Origin: Heloderma charlesbogerti
Lineage: Eukaryota > Chordata > Lepidosauria > Squamata > Helodermatidae
NCBI GenBank assembly: GCA_026122225.1
Contig: JANEZZ010002198.1
Coordinates: 496,001 to 560,000 of the forward strand
Direction of reading: 5' to 3'
DNA length: 64,000 nucleotides
Each line of letters starts with the position of its first letter. The first letter of the stretch is position 1. The notes beneath the pieces are model-generated. The model was not told the DNA's origin. It ran no database searches and saw only the letters and a list, made by a program, of their open reading frames with translations. Shown in pieces: positions 54,796-64,000 of this stretch. A program made the position numbers and the translations under genes.

Positions 54796-55439
54796 TAGAG
54801 GCTGTGCTTGTATACATACAAGCACACTGCACAGGTACAAAAGTCAGTAGACAAATGCACACATGCAAAAAGAATGCATATTCAAACCTATAAAAGCCAC
54901 CCCACCTCTGCCTATTGTGCATTCCCTCCTCCCTATGGAGTAGCTACCACTGGTAATCAAATATCCGTCCCCTGTTGCAAGTATACTGAAGAATTTAGCA
55001 GTCCCAAATTATCCTACCAGGCTCCTCCCTCCTTCAACTGTCACCAGGGAAGAGCTATCCCATCAGGCTGTAGCGGAGGGAGGAAGAGAACAGAAGGAAG
55101 GCCAGTCCTCAGCTGGCTCAGCTGCAAGACCAACAACTTTGGTCTCCTTCTTGCCTTGAACTGTTTTCCATCCAAGCTGGATGTTATATGAACGTTGTAA
55201 CTACAGGCGGAATCCAACATCACACAAGGGGACTCTTGCTCAGGTAAAGGGACTTTTGCCCTCTTTCCTCCCCTCTGCAGCCTCCTGTGCCCCACAGGAA
55301 GTTGCTCCAGGGGGTCCCCTAGTCCTACATAGTAGTTTTTGAGGGCAAGCAGAGTGGAGGGGGAATTGCTTCCTTCTGGTTTGTTGGTTTTCACCTTAAG
55401 GATTAGTGCTTGAGTTTGCCTCCCCCCGCCAGTCCCCTT
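54796..55439. other. Non-coding, partly MITE-like
   Basis: GGCGGAATCCAACATCACAC near 55206 resembles a GGGCAGTATCCAAC-type MITE end. The remainder is unassigned, and an open plus-strand frame (to 55191) shows no known motif. Confidence 0.35.
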
Positions 55440-55542
55440 TGCGTCATGTCTTTTAGATCGTAAGCGTGAGGGCAGGGACAGTCAGTGATCTTTGTAAGCC
55501 ACTCTTATGAGTCGTTTTGGCTGAAGATCAGGGTAAAAATGC

Positions 55543-55573
<31 letters not shown>

Positions 55574-55576
55574 AAA
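55440..55576 (+). mobile_element. LINE/SINE 3' tail with (AAAT)n
   Basis: TTTGTAAGCCACTCTTATGA and TCAGGGTAAAAATGCTAAAAA lead into about seven AAAT units (55544-55576). Confidence 0.45.
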
Positions 55577-55618
55577 AACATATGAGTAAATGAAGCTTGC
55601 ATTCTGTAGAATATATCC

Positions 55619-55680
55619 AGTCTGTCTGTCTGTCTGTCTTGTCTGGTCTGTCTGTCTGGTCTGTCTGTCTGTCTGTCTGT
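55619..55680. repeat. (TCTG)n microsatellite
   Basis: About fourteen TCTG units broken by two TGTCTGG variants. Confidence 0.95.
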
Positions 55681-56150
55681 AGAGTACTAATGCCTTTCCA
55701 AATGCACCACAGTTAACATGGAACCCCACTGTCAGATTATGCTGCATGGTGATAAATGAGGCTAGACAAGATCCACAGATTATCACATCATCTGAAAAAT
55801 CCTTTCCAAACAGAAATGTTCTAGTTTGGTTACCACCATATGTTAAAGGAAAAAATGAAACAATAAATGGTAAAATAAACTGCAGTTGACAGGCTGATTC
55901 TGAACATGCATTTGGAAAGGAATATACAATTCTCAACATCCTCCTCTGAGAATTTCTTAGTAAAAATATGATTAACAGTTGCTTCTTACTGGCAAGCTGA
56001 CAAGCAGGTATACTCACAAATACCACAGAAAAAAGGATAATATTGTATAGAATGTGGGGGCTAAGCTAGACATTCAAGTGAGTTAGCTTTACTCAAATAT
56101 CAAGGGTGATCAGCTCTATGCACAGAAAAGATCGTATGTTTAATGATTGT
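55681..56150. other. Non-coding, nothing recognised
   Basis: No element or exon could be assigned. Confidence 0.35.
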
Positions 56151-56242
56151 GGGTTGGATCCAAACTAAGTGAGTCATGCTCTAGACCGAACGAAATCAAT
56201 GGGACTAAAATATGAATAACTTAGTTTGGACCTAACCCTATC
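56151..56242. mobile_element. Small palindromic MITE
   Basis: GGGTTGGATCCAAACTAAGT at left is mirrored by ACTTAGTTTGGACCTAACCC at right, making a 92-bp hairpin-like element with no ORF. Confidence 0.65.
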
Positions 56243-56466
56243 TCTTTTGAATGTGGCACAACAAAGGCCATATGTTTCCTCATAGATTTGGCTAGTTGCA
56301 GGTAAGGTTATTTTTAGACAGAATAATAAGAAACCAGGAAGCACAATAGGACTGTTAACTTTACCAGGACATAGTTGCTCATGGATTTCCAATTCTTGCT
56401 CCTCTTGCTAGAGGAGCAAGAAACTTCAGGAATTCAAGGAACCAGCTCTTTCAAACTGGGAACCTA

Positions 56467-56665
56467 GGGCAGTGTCCCATTTGACACCAGTACAAACATA
56501 AATTACGTTGCACTGGTGTAAGCAACCTCTTGTGCAATGTCAATAGCGTTTCCTGTTCCCTGGAAACCAGCTGCACTAGCAAATGCTATTGGCATTGCGC
56601 TAAACATCTCTTCCACTAGTGCCACATAATTTACTCTAGAAGGAGCGTCGAACTGGATACTGCCC
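56467..56665. mobile_element. TIR element, GGGCAGTAT family
   Basis: GGGCAGTGTCCCATTTGACAC to GAACTGGATACTGCCC. Interior halves mirror one another (GCACTGGTGTAAGCAACCTC against CTCTTCCACTAGTGCC). No clear target duplication. Confidence 0.65.
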
Positions 56666-57289
56666 AAAGGCTTCATCCACCACCACCCCGCCCCGCAGTA
56701 GATTATACAAATAATGGAGGATAGGTGTACAAATCATAGAAAATAGCTAATTGATGGGATTTAGGTTCTTCAGAGAACCACTGACAGCTCCTAGTGGAAA
56801 CTTGTTGGAAAGGCAACTGTACCTGGGTCAGTATCAGAGTCTAAGGAGCCACTGAGGGCCCAGGTCACAGCACAGGATAATACAGATCTGGTCAATTATT
56901 ACTCACCATGACCCTTCTGGAACACGTCAGATACAAGACAAAAAAAATAACATTAAGACATAAATAAAATAAAACAATGTTATTTGTAGGCTTCATCACG
57001 AAACACAATATGAAACACGAAACAAACCCATCTGCTTGAAAGGAATGGAGAAGAAATCCAACTGGCAAGAAATAATTTAAGATTTTATTATGCATTATTA
57101 ATGGAAAATGTTATATACAAAATACAGTACATATTAAATTTAATATCTGGCATGCAGCTCATTCAGATTAGTTTTTTTGTGATTTTACTCATTAAATTAT
57201 TAAGTTATAGAAAAATTATAAATAATTATTTTGGAAATATTATTTTAAATCTGTTTGTTTTTAAATCTGTAAAAATAGAGAGTTTGATT
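56666..57289. other. AT-rich non-coding sequence downstream of SH3YL1
   Basis: Very AT-rich from 57060 to 57280. It may include distal 3' UTR of SH3YL1 (see the poly(A) candidate). No element was recognised. Confidence 0.4.
57084..57089 (-). promoter_or_regulatory. Candidate AATAAA polyadenylation signal for SH3YL1
   Basis: This is the first AATAAA on the minus strand that I found downstream of the SH3YL1 stop codon, about 960 bases away. If used, the hAT-like element at 57290-57620 would be part of the 3' UTR. A variant ATTAAA at 58040-58045 is only six bases past the stop and seems too close to serve alone. Confidence 0.3.
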
Positions 57290-57620
57290 CAGGGGAAGGC
57301 AACCTTTTTCAGACCATGGGCACACTTGGCAATTTGTGGTAGTGCCCAGGTCAGTTTCTCAAAAAGGCTGCCATGAGAGATATGGCAAAGGACAAGTAAC
57401 CTGCCCCAAAGACTGAGTACAAGGCAGAGGTGGCATATCAGCCCCAACACACGAAACAATTCCTTCAAACCAACAGTTTTCAGCCCCCAAAGAAACCTAT
57501 TTCACAGCAATCCCAGCTGCTGGTAAGAAAATGTGTTAATTAAAAAAAAGCGAGAGCAGTCACCAAGAAAGGTGTCTGGGGGCACACTGGTGCCAAAAGG
57601 CACCATGTTTCCTGGCCCTG
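57290..57620. mobile_element. hAT-like TIR element (CAGGGGAAGGCAACC terminus)
   Basis: Left end CAGGGGAAGGCAACCTTTTTC, right end CACCATGTTTCCTGGCCCTG. The inner GACCATGGGCAC and GGTGCCAAAAGGCACC fit the family of 38424-39152 and 4803. No target duplication was found. Confidence 0.5.
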
Positions 57621-58039
57621 CAGTAGAACATGGGCATAGCATGCACACACGAGTCCAACCTGACTCAACAGAACCATGTTGTCTTGTTCCCTCCCCTAAC
57701 ATGAGCCCAAGTCAGCACAGGGGAACATTACAAGGAATGGGGAGTCCATGTGCAGCTCCCATATCCTCTATCCAATCCTTCCCTAGTTCACAGAGGGAAA
57801 ACTGGATGGGACATATGGGAGGCACAGGTGAACCTCCTATTCTCTACAATGCCCATACAAGTTGCTTGTGTGTCCACCTGAACATTTGCGGGGGGCAGGG
57901 GTGTAAGGACCAGAAAACAGGGCTCTCTTGAGACCCATGGGACTTCCCTATATTATTCCAAGCTCAACTGGATCAAGCCAAATATAAAATAATCTCTTGC
58001 ATATGTATGAAAAGGTATTAAGACAAAAGGATAAAGCAA
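57621..58039. other. Non-coding, between SH3YL1 stop and the MITE
   Basis: Possible SH3YL1 3' UTR (minus). No recognised element. Confidence 0.35.
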
Positions 58040-58050
58040 TTTAATGTGCT

Positions 58051-58244
58051 TTAGTTCATGGTAACGTAGTTCGCTGGAAAAATGCCAGTCCTGCCTTGTA
58101 AGCTTCCTTCCCACCAATCAAACTGTGAATCTGTTTTTGTTGTGACCTTGATCTTGTCTCCAGTGTTGAATGTCAAGTCGCCTGGCTGTTGTCCTTCAAA
58201 CGGATATATTGCAGTCACTATTATAGGATTGGTCCTGGAGTTCC
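58051..58244 (-). CDS. SH3YL1: SH3YL1, last coding exon (C-terminal SH3 domain)
   Basis: SH3YL1 is a SYLF-plus-SH3 protein that binds phosphoinositides through SYLF and proline-rich partners through its C-terminal SH3 domain, acting in membrane ruffling and endocytic or actin-linked signalling. This exon encodes nearly the whole SH3 domain. It shows an ALYDY-type motif (TAIYPFEGQQPGDLTF), the ligand-binding double Trp (DWWEGSLQG), GIFPANYV with the conserved Pro and Tyr, and the family's exact C terminus NYVTMN before TAA at 58051. The acceptor is at 58245-58246 (minus strand, a pyrimidine-rich tract ending CTTCTTAG), so the exon starts GGAACTCC in phase 1 within a Gly codon, where the vertebrate protein reads G-N before the domain. 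The open frame continues into the intron without meaning. No defect is seen, so I take it as functional. Upstream exons should lie to the right. Another SYLF/SH3 family member is less likely, given the terminal TMN. Confidence 0.88.
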
Positions 58245-60025
58245 CTAAGAAGACAGAACATTTCCAGTTCAGGACTTTGGTGTCACACCTTACCATGAAT
58301 GGTAAATTCCATATAGTGTTGAAATCTAACATGCCTAAGGAAAAGCCAGAGAAGTCTGAATAGAATTTATTTTGTTGGCCAGAGATACGTATCTCAGTTA
58401 CCCTATTGAGTTTCCCAGAATTACAGTATGCACTGCATAACACAAAACACAAATTAAAATTGGTGGGGGGGGGGCAGAGAGAAAAAGAAGGAAAAGACAG
58501 TTCAGAGATAACTGAACACTACCTAAATGTTTGGCTTGGTTGCCTATCTGAATAAAAGATGCAGGAGGGAAGTGGTCTGCTTCCTTCATGCGCTGCTTCT
58601 GGGATGATCACTGTCGGAAACAGAACGCTGAATGAGATGGATCTTTGGCCTAAAGCCAGCACTATTCTTGTGCTCTCAAGAGCTTGGATATCAAAATGTT
58701 GGCTATGAACAAAATCATCAAAATGCTTCCTATTGCCGTATTGTAAAGGCTGAACAGTAGATGGAAACAGTAGATTCTACAGAGTGGAATATCCAGGGCA
58801 GCTCCTACTTGTCTTGCTGGCAGACAACAGTTAAAAATTACATCAACAATAAAGTTGAAATGTTAAAGTCTTGCAGGGTCTTAGATCTCAGCTATCTACC
58901 AGCTCCAATTGAGCCAAATTATCTTAATCAACATGGAAATAAGCTGCAAGGTTTTCACAGCCTACAAGGGAGCGGAAATGAATTGACCCACATCACTCAT
59001 CTGAGCTCTTACAGGCAGTTTACCTAAATTAGTTACAACACAGCTGAGGAAACCATGGTGAAAATAAAAGCTAAATCAAAACAGCAAAATTGGAAGGTGG
59101 GTTAGCAGCATTAGAACTGTGCACCTTCTACGCAAATATATAAAGCTGGCAAACCAGTAGTCTGTGTGACACGTATTTAAATTCAAGAAAACTAACATTT
59201 TTTAGAAGTGCCATGGTTTACAAAAGCCATACATCCTTAAAATATTCTCAGCATATCTCAGGAATCTTTTGAAAATCAATGGGATTTTGTTTGTGTTTGT
59301 TTGTAACTCATTTGTTTGTGTTTTCAATATTTTAAGATACGATTGTGCAATACAAGACTACTAGGTAACCATTATGTAAGTCATTATATTATAAGAATCT
59401 TCATTTGGATTTCAAAAACAAACAAAAAAAATACTCAGTCTACACAAGATGGTGCTACAGTGCTACATTCAACAAAACGATATCTACACTATTAAGCCCC
59501 ATTAATCTATTAATATGAAACTCGCAGACCAAACATGTTATGATGGTCTTAATTATGAGGCTTAGTTTTAGTACGCTATATCCATTTAGAATAGGGAAAG
59601 ATGTTTGCCACCGAGAAAGTTCATATCAGCTGAAAAAAAGGCCTTCAACACATCCAGTTGTGTCTTGGGAAACTGCCTGAGAAGCTAGTTCAGAGATGGC
59701 CAACCTTTCCACATCAGGACTCCCGTAGCTTAGTTTTATAGAACAGGGAATTCCAGGAGGTTCAGCTTGTAATGCAAGACAGCTGTAGGCATTAAAAAGA
59801 GTTGCATTTGCCAAATACTGTTTTATTGTAAGCAGCTTTGGGTATTTCTGGAGGAAAAAGATTACCGAGTTGGATCTGGTCTAAGTTATTTGCACTAAAG
59901 TCTCATCACTTTGGAGGGAATTAAGTGCAATTAAGTCTCTGTCCAACCTAGTGTGACTGGTACAATGAGGGTAAATACTGATAATCACAATTTCATTTTT
60001 TCCTGTAGCAGCACCTCCCACAGGG
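58245..60025. other. SH3YL1 intron, no further exon recognised
   Basis: I searched the minus strand for the proline-rich linker and the KLYPGLSSYHER-like segment that precede the SH3 domain in vertebrates and did not find them. A short decayed hAT-MITE-like piece lies near 59695-59765. No other element was assigned. Confidence 0.5.
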
Positions 60026-60302
60026 CATTCATTCATTCATTCATTCATTCCATTTATCACCCTTCCTTCCTTCCTTCCTTCCTTCCTTCCTTCCTTCCTT
60101 CCTTCCTTCCAGGGAGGTCATGGAAGCATACAGCTTTCTCTCCCTACCCCTTTTATCCTCACAACCACCCTGTGAAGTAGGTTAGGCTAAGAGACAGCAA
60201 TGTCCCAAGGTCATCCAGTAGCTTCATGGCCGAATGAGGATTTGAACCAAAGTCTCCCTAGTCTCTGTCCAACAACCTAACCACTACACCAGACTGGCTT
60301 TT
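60026..60302 (-). mobile_element. tRNA-derived SINE with microsatellites grown in its tail
   Basis: Reverse complement of the SINE type at 31054: TGTAGTGGTTAGGTTGTTGG head, B box GGTTCAAATCC (60238-60248), GGATGACCTTGGGAC, CACAGGGTGGTTGTGAGGAT, and a 3' part that reads CCTGGAAGG expanded into about twelve GGAA units (60061-60111 on plus as TTCC), then GGGTGATAAATGGAATG and a (GAAT)n end (60026-60050). Both microsatellites coincide with short motifs already present in the SINE. Confidence 0.85.
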
Positions 60303-60771
60303 GGGCTTGCCTTTGTCTATACTTTAGCCCTTTAACACATTGTGTGAAGGGGCTTCCATGGCTATGAGAGATTGTACCACTATCCCTGCCCCCAAATTGC
60401 ACAGCTTCCCCAGACCTGTCCCTGACCATGACTGTAAATCACCCCAGGGGCATTTGCCAGTTGAACAGCATACAAGTCTAGATGATGATGATGATGATGA
60501 TAATGGCATTTGTGCGATTGGGGACCTCCATTTTTCAAGACTTACATTTTTCCTCTACATCACCAGAACAATATTTGCTTGCCTGCTGCTCTCACTGGTT
60601 GCTCTTTTTAATGCAGCTCTGAAATAAGTCTTAGGGCAAGACAGCACGTAACTCACAGGAAAACGTTGCAGAGACCAGGTACAACTACACAGTTGAAAAC
60701 ATTCAACTCTCAATAACCAGTTGGGGAAAGGGACCTTTATGAATTAAACCCATGATATCACCTTCGCTTTG
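60303..60771. other. Non-coding, with a (GAT)n tract
   Basis: A GAT repeat of about seven units lies at 60480-60501. Nothing else was recognised. Confidence 0.4.
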
Positions 60772-61263
60772 CAGTGTCTCCCTCAGGCTGAGGGACAAGG
60801 GGCCGTTCACCGGCTGGTGGTGGTTCCTGGACATCTCAATTACAGTTAGCGACGCCAGCTGGGAAGCTGCCGACTGACCCAGAAACTAGTTAAGCTGCAG
60901 CACAAAGTCAAAGTGGAGATGGAAGAATTAACTGGCAAGGTGGCAGCTCTGATAACACAGCTGGTGGTGGCTCCTGGGTGTCTTGTTTACAGTCAGCAAC
61001 ACCGGCTGGGACGCTGCCAACTGACCCAGAAACTAGTTAAGCTGCAGTGCAAAGTCAAAGAGCAGATTGAAGAGTTAACTGGCAAGGCGGCAGCTCTGAT
61101 AACACAGCTGAAGGCAAGAGAAGGAAACAAGACAGCCCAGAGAGATAAAAAGGAGGCAAGACAACTGGGAAAGGAGGAGGTTGGCAACAGTGTGGAGAAT
61201 CAAGCCCAGGGAGAGAGGAAGGAGGCAGTCCAAAGGAAACAACAGGAAGAGAACGCAAAGTAG
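60772..61263 (+). pseudogene. Unrecognised coiled-coil coding fragment with a 147-bp duplication
   Basis: I do not recognise the gene. One frame runs from about 60772 to a TAG at 61261-61263. It contains two tandem 147-base (49-codon) units, 60814-60960 and 60961-61107, in the same frame. Each ends LTQKLVKLQ.KVK, then EELTGK.AALITQ, with hydrophobic residues in heptad spacing, a predicted coiled coil. A Lys/Glu/Gln-rich tail follows (GNKTAQRDKKEARQLGKEEV ... RKQQEENAK). Unit 1 has one in-frame stop, TAG near 60847, where unit 2 has CAG, so a single base change closed the frame; from the ATG at 60913 onward the frame is open. A pyrimidine-rich CTTCGCTTTGCAG precedes it at 60759-60771, resembling a splice acceptor. 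It could be an ORF1 or gag-like piece of a retroelement, a retrocopy, or an exon of an unknown gene. It is on the strand opposite to SH3YL1. Confidence 0.45.
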
Positions 61264-62590
61264 AGACTGAAAACGTCCCTGTCAGGGAAAGGAGCACTCT
61301 CTCTGGGCTGGAAAGCTGAAGAGAGCCCTAAAAAGTACTCCAGTTGGAAAGGGGAGGAGGTTGCTAGGCAAAAGTGGGCATGGAAGGCTGAGAGGGCTGA
61401 CCCGAGACATCAAAGACATCAGCCTCTCCACAGTCCTGGGGCAGACCTCAGGTGCCAGAGAGGCTTTTCACGAGTATAGTACCACGGCAACCAACTGTAG
61501 TCCCAATGCAGCAAAGAGATTGAGAAGTAAAAGGAACCAATTTACCTGGCCCAACCTCAAGATAGGGTACTACAATGGCCATTCTCACAGCTAGATCCAT
61601 CTGACCTTCATTACCTTCATTACTTTACCTACCTTGCTGCAGTAAACAATGAATTATTTTGTGTATTAAGGGAACTGCTGAAGTGAACCCTATTTATTTT
61701 TGTGAAATTTACAAGTTTTGTGTTTCATTAATGGAACCCATGGAAGTGGGTGGGTTGGAGGACCCACCTACACCTGTGGGGACCATCATTTATCACTCAG
61801 CTGTTTTATAAAGAAAACATGCCTGTATTTTTACTGTCTGTTTTGACTTATGGATTAGTCAACAAACATTCTGTCTCTATATATTTGTTATGAACAAATG
61901 ATCAGGAATATTTGCCTTTGTTTCAAGCAGTGCAATGAAATGTGGCAAATGATGTGCAGTACCTCCCATGTACAGCTGCTACATTTTCAGTACTGCATGC
62001 TGCAATACAGATTCTGCAACACAACTGTTGGTTAAGCCCACTTCAATTCAGAAGTGACCTATAATAAACTCATAATGTTGACAAAGCCTAAGATCACATT
62101 TCTCTCCTTTAAATCTCTCCCAACATCTGTTCCGTGAGAGTGTAAATGGCCAACAAGAATAACCCAACATCTCCATGGCTATTAATCCAATTCATATACA
62201 AAAGTATCATTTTTTATTTTTGCTGTCTGTACTGGAAAAGACGTATAGCTTCTGCCATAACCGATCTGTCATAATCTCTAAGCATTCTCCACCTGATGGA
62301 GGATGGGGGCAGCTCAGATCACCTCCCACAAGATATTTGTTCAACAACAGCTTGTGACATAATGTCTCCCAGATTTCAAGTTTACTTTTGAACGGCATTT
62401 GCAGCATCATACAAGACACCTGGTTAATGGCAGAATAGTTGGACATAGGCCAAACACAGATGTGACAAAGGCCTATTTGTATGAGTATGTGTTTAATCAC
62501 ATATACATCCCATTCACATATAAAGAGGGGATGGGGGTTAATTTCAGCACCAGGAGGCATATGGATGTGGTGAACTGAACCCTCCCCCAC
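61264..62590. other. Non-coding; possible continuation of the coiled-coil element
   Basis: 61264-61600 has GA-rich sequence like the upstream fragment and a short frame ending NLKIGYYNGHSHS (61361-61594) that matches nothing I know. The rest, to the MITE, is unassigned. Confidence 0.35.
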
Positions 62591-62595
62591 CTTAG

Positions 62596-62839
62596 GCAGT
62601 ATCCAAGTGTGTCACTGCGCTAATGGAAACTAGGTTCTGAACTATGTGCAAGAGGAGAACCCACTTAAAATTATGGTTGCACAAGCACAGTTGTGCAAGT
62701 GTTTATGCATTATGCTTGCACTACTACTTCTGCAATCAGTTGTGCAAGCGCAATGCACAACCACTTGTGCAATGGGAAGATTCAACGGAGCTCCGCCAGC
62801 ACTATTTGCATTTATGGAATGACACCATTGGATACTGCT
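62596..62839. mobile_element. TIR element, GGCAGTATCCAA family, with CCTTA flanks
   Basis: GGCAGTATCCAAGTGTGTCAC to CCATTGGATACTGCT. CCTTA occurs at 62591-62595 and 62840-62844, a probable 5-bp target duplication. The interior repeats TTGCACAAGCACAGTTGTGC and its variants in both orientations (62680-62780). Confidence 0.7.
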
Positions 62840-62893
62840 CCTTATCTTGCTGCAGCCTGTTATCCCAGGCACTTCTCTCAGTTCAAGGGAAGG

Positions 62894-63337
62894 ACCACAG
62901 CTCAGAGTTGTGCACTGAAATGGCCCCAGGTTCAATCACTGCCAAGCAAGGTTGGAACGATCCCTGTCCAAAACCCTGGACAGCCATGGCCAGTTAGTCA
63001 AGATCGGGGCTACGGAACCTCCATCCCAAGGGGGTAATCTGGCCTGTGGAGGCACCACGTCTAGCCCTGGGACTCGAAGGCCAGGGAATTGGCCAGCCAA
63101 GTGGCTCTGCACAGAATGCACCATCCCCCATGGATGCCTCTCTCAGCATGGAGAAAGGCAAAAGGGGCGAGGGGTGCAAGGACATCACAGTGTGTGCCCA
63201 CAGCCACTGACCTCATCTGGCCTGGTGAGGGACAAGTTGGCCCACCACGTTTTGGTTCTGCAGCCATGGTGTAGACAATTCTGAGCTAAACGAGCTAATG
63301 GTCTGATTCAGTATAAGGCAACTTCCTATGTTCCACT
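62894..63337 (+). mobile_element. tRNA-derived SINE (Ala-like head, CR1-like tail), interrupted
   Basis: ACCACAGCTCAGAGTTGTGC (A box region), B box GGTTCAATCAC (62929-62939), CCCTGTCCAAAACCCTGGAC, then after ~260 bases of unrelated sequence (about 63000-63258) GGTGTAGACAATTCTGAGC and GGTCTGATTCAGTATAAGGC with CTTCCTATGTTCC. Same family as 26622-26955. The inserted segment has no recognisable ends. Confidence 0.75.
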
Positions 63338-64000
63338 TCTGGCATTGAAACTGGAGTGGTGGAGGGGAAAAGAGTTTGGGCACTCCATTATGGGGAGCTA
63401 AGATAAAAACAGCTTTGGCTCTCCTCGCCCAACCACCCCTTCCAGTGCTAAAATTAGCCCCCACCCCCTGGTTTATATATGAACAGATATATGAACTACT
63501 AATGAGGCTGCCCCCATTGGATCTACATTGGCCCACAGACTGCCCCTAGCAATAGCTTAAGGTCTTCCCCACCAAGCCTTTGAAGGCTTTGGGTCTAGCC
63601 ATACTTCCACAACCACCTCAACTGATACAGACTGGTCCTGCAACTGGCACTCTCACATACATGACATTCTATGTCTTCAAGTTCTGTGTGCCTTTATTCC
63701 TTGCCTCAAGTTTCAAGTTACTGCTGGAAGGAGGGCGCTTAAGGTGTGTGTGTTTTAATGGTACTTTTAATTACTGCTGAAGCCACCAGGTACACTAAAT
63801 ATTTGTTTCATTTGCGAAAATGGCACAATTGCCAAGTTAAGGATACTAAAAGGTACACGTTCTTTGTGTCTGCCTATTACTCAATAGTTTTAACAAAATG
63901 GCATTGACCCAAAACACACATAAAACAAAGACCTCAATTTTCTAGTCCTAGCATGCACTGACCTCAATCTCGATGTGCCTTTGTAATCAGCTGGCTCAGC
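63338..64000. other. Non-coding, nothing recognised
   Basis: No element or exon could be assigned up to the window edge. Confidence 0.35.

Noticed and set aside
58398..58589. Possible penultimate SH3YL1 exon (acceptor-like TTTTATTCAG and donor-like GTAGTG)
   Set aside because: The encoded stretch does not resemble the SH3YL1 linker or SYLF domain.
60340..60627. Frame with an Asp run and a hydrophobic C terminus
   Set aside because: The Asp run is a GAT microsatellite and nothing else supports coding.

Overview
The window is vertebrate nuclear DNA that is overwhelmingly non-coding and built from layers of transposable elements. A squamate reptile (lizard or snake) is the best fit. Three Bov-B (RTE) LINEs sit beside several L2-type LINEs, CR1 LINEs of two subfamilies, a Tc1 transposon, 5S-rRNA-derived and tRNA-derived SINEs and many short hAT-type MITEs; that mixture is characteristic of squamates. 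The species cannot be named from sequence alone. No bacterial-style genes, operons or CRISPR arrays are present.

One host gene is supported. A minus-strand exon at 58051-58244 encodes the C-terminal SH3 domain of SH3YL1 and ends in the family's terminal PANYVTMN. Its 5' exons should lie to the right, beyond position 64000 or unrecognised in 58.2-64 kb. Most of the window is therefore DNA downstream of SH3YL1. No exon of any other gene was found.

Layout. 0-12 kb: a dead Tc1 transposon (1.3-2.9 kb), an imperfect ~170-bp tandem repeat running into a large compound microsatellite (3.7-4.7 kb), small MITEs, and long stretches with no recognisable element. 12-15 kb: a palindrome-rich hAT MITE with a perfect 8-bp target duplication, hAT-like fragments, and an L2 fragment carrying a MITE. 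15.7-18.9 kb: near-full-length Bov-B (minus), then CR1 and Penelope-like pieces. 20-24.6 kb: a long L2 LINE (plus) interrupted inside its endonuclease by a second copy of the palindromic hAT MITE. 25-28 kb: MITEs, a long hairpin, and a SINE split by a MITE. 28.3-30.6 kb: Bov-B with two internal deletions and a 12-bp target duplication. 31-36 kb: SINE, L2 and CR1 3' ends. 38-44 kb: a TIR element enclosing an L1/Tx1-like LINE fragment, two L2 copies, a 5S-SINE and an LTR-like block. 46-54.8 kb: two CR1 copies, one split by a full-length Bov-B. 56-64 kb: MITEs, the SH3YL1 exon, a SINE that has grown microsatellites, an in-frame 147-bp duplication encoding a coiled coil, and a final SINE.

Nearly every element ORF is broken by frameshifts, stops or catalytic substitutions (Tc1 first and second Asp replaced; Bov-B YADD changed to YADN in one copy), so these are fossils. 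Their nesting gives a relative insertion order: L2 or CR1 first, then Bov-B or hAT MITE. I found no clear candidate for an undescribed functional system. The most unusual items are the palindromic hAT MITE pair, the coiled-coil duplication at 60.8-61.3 kb and the hairpin at 25.7 kb.
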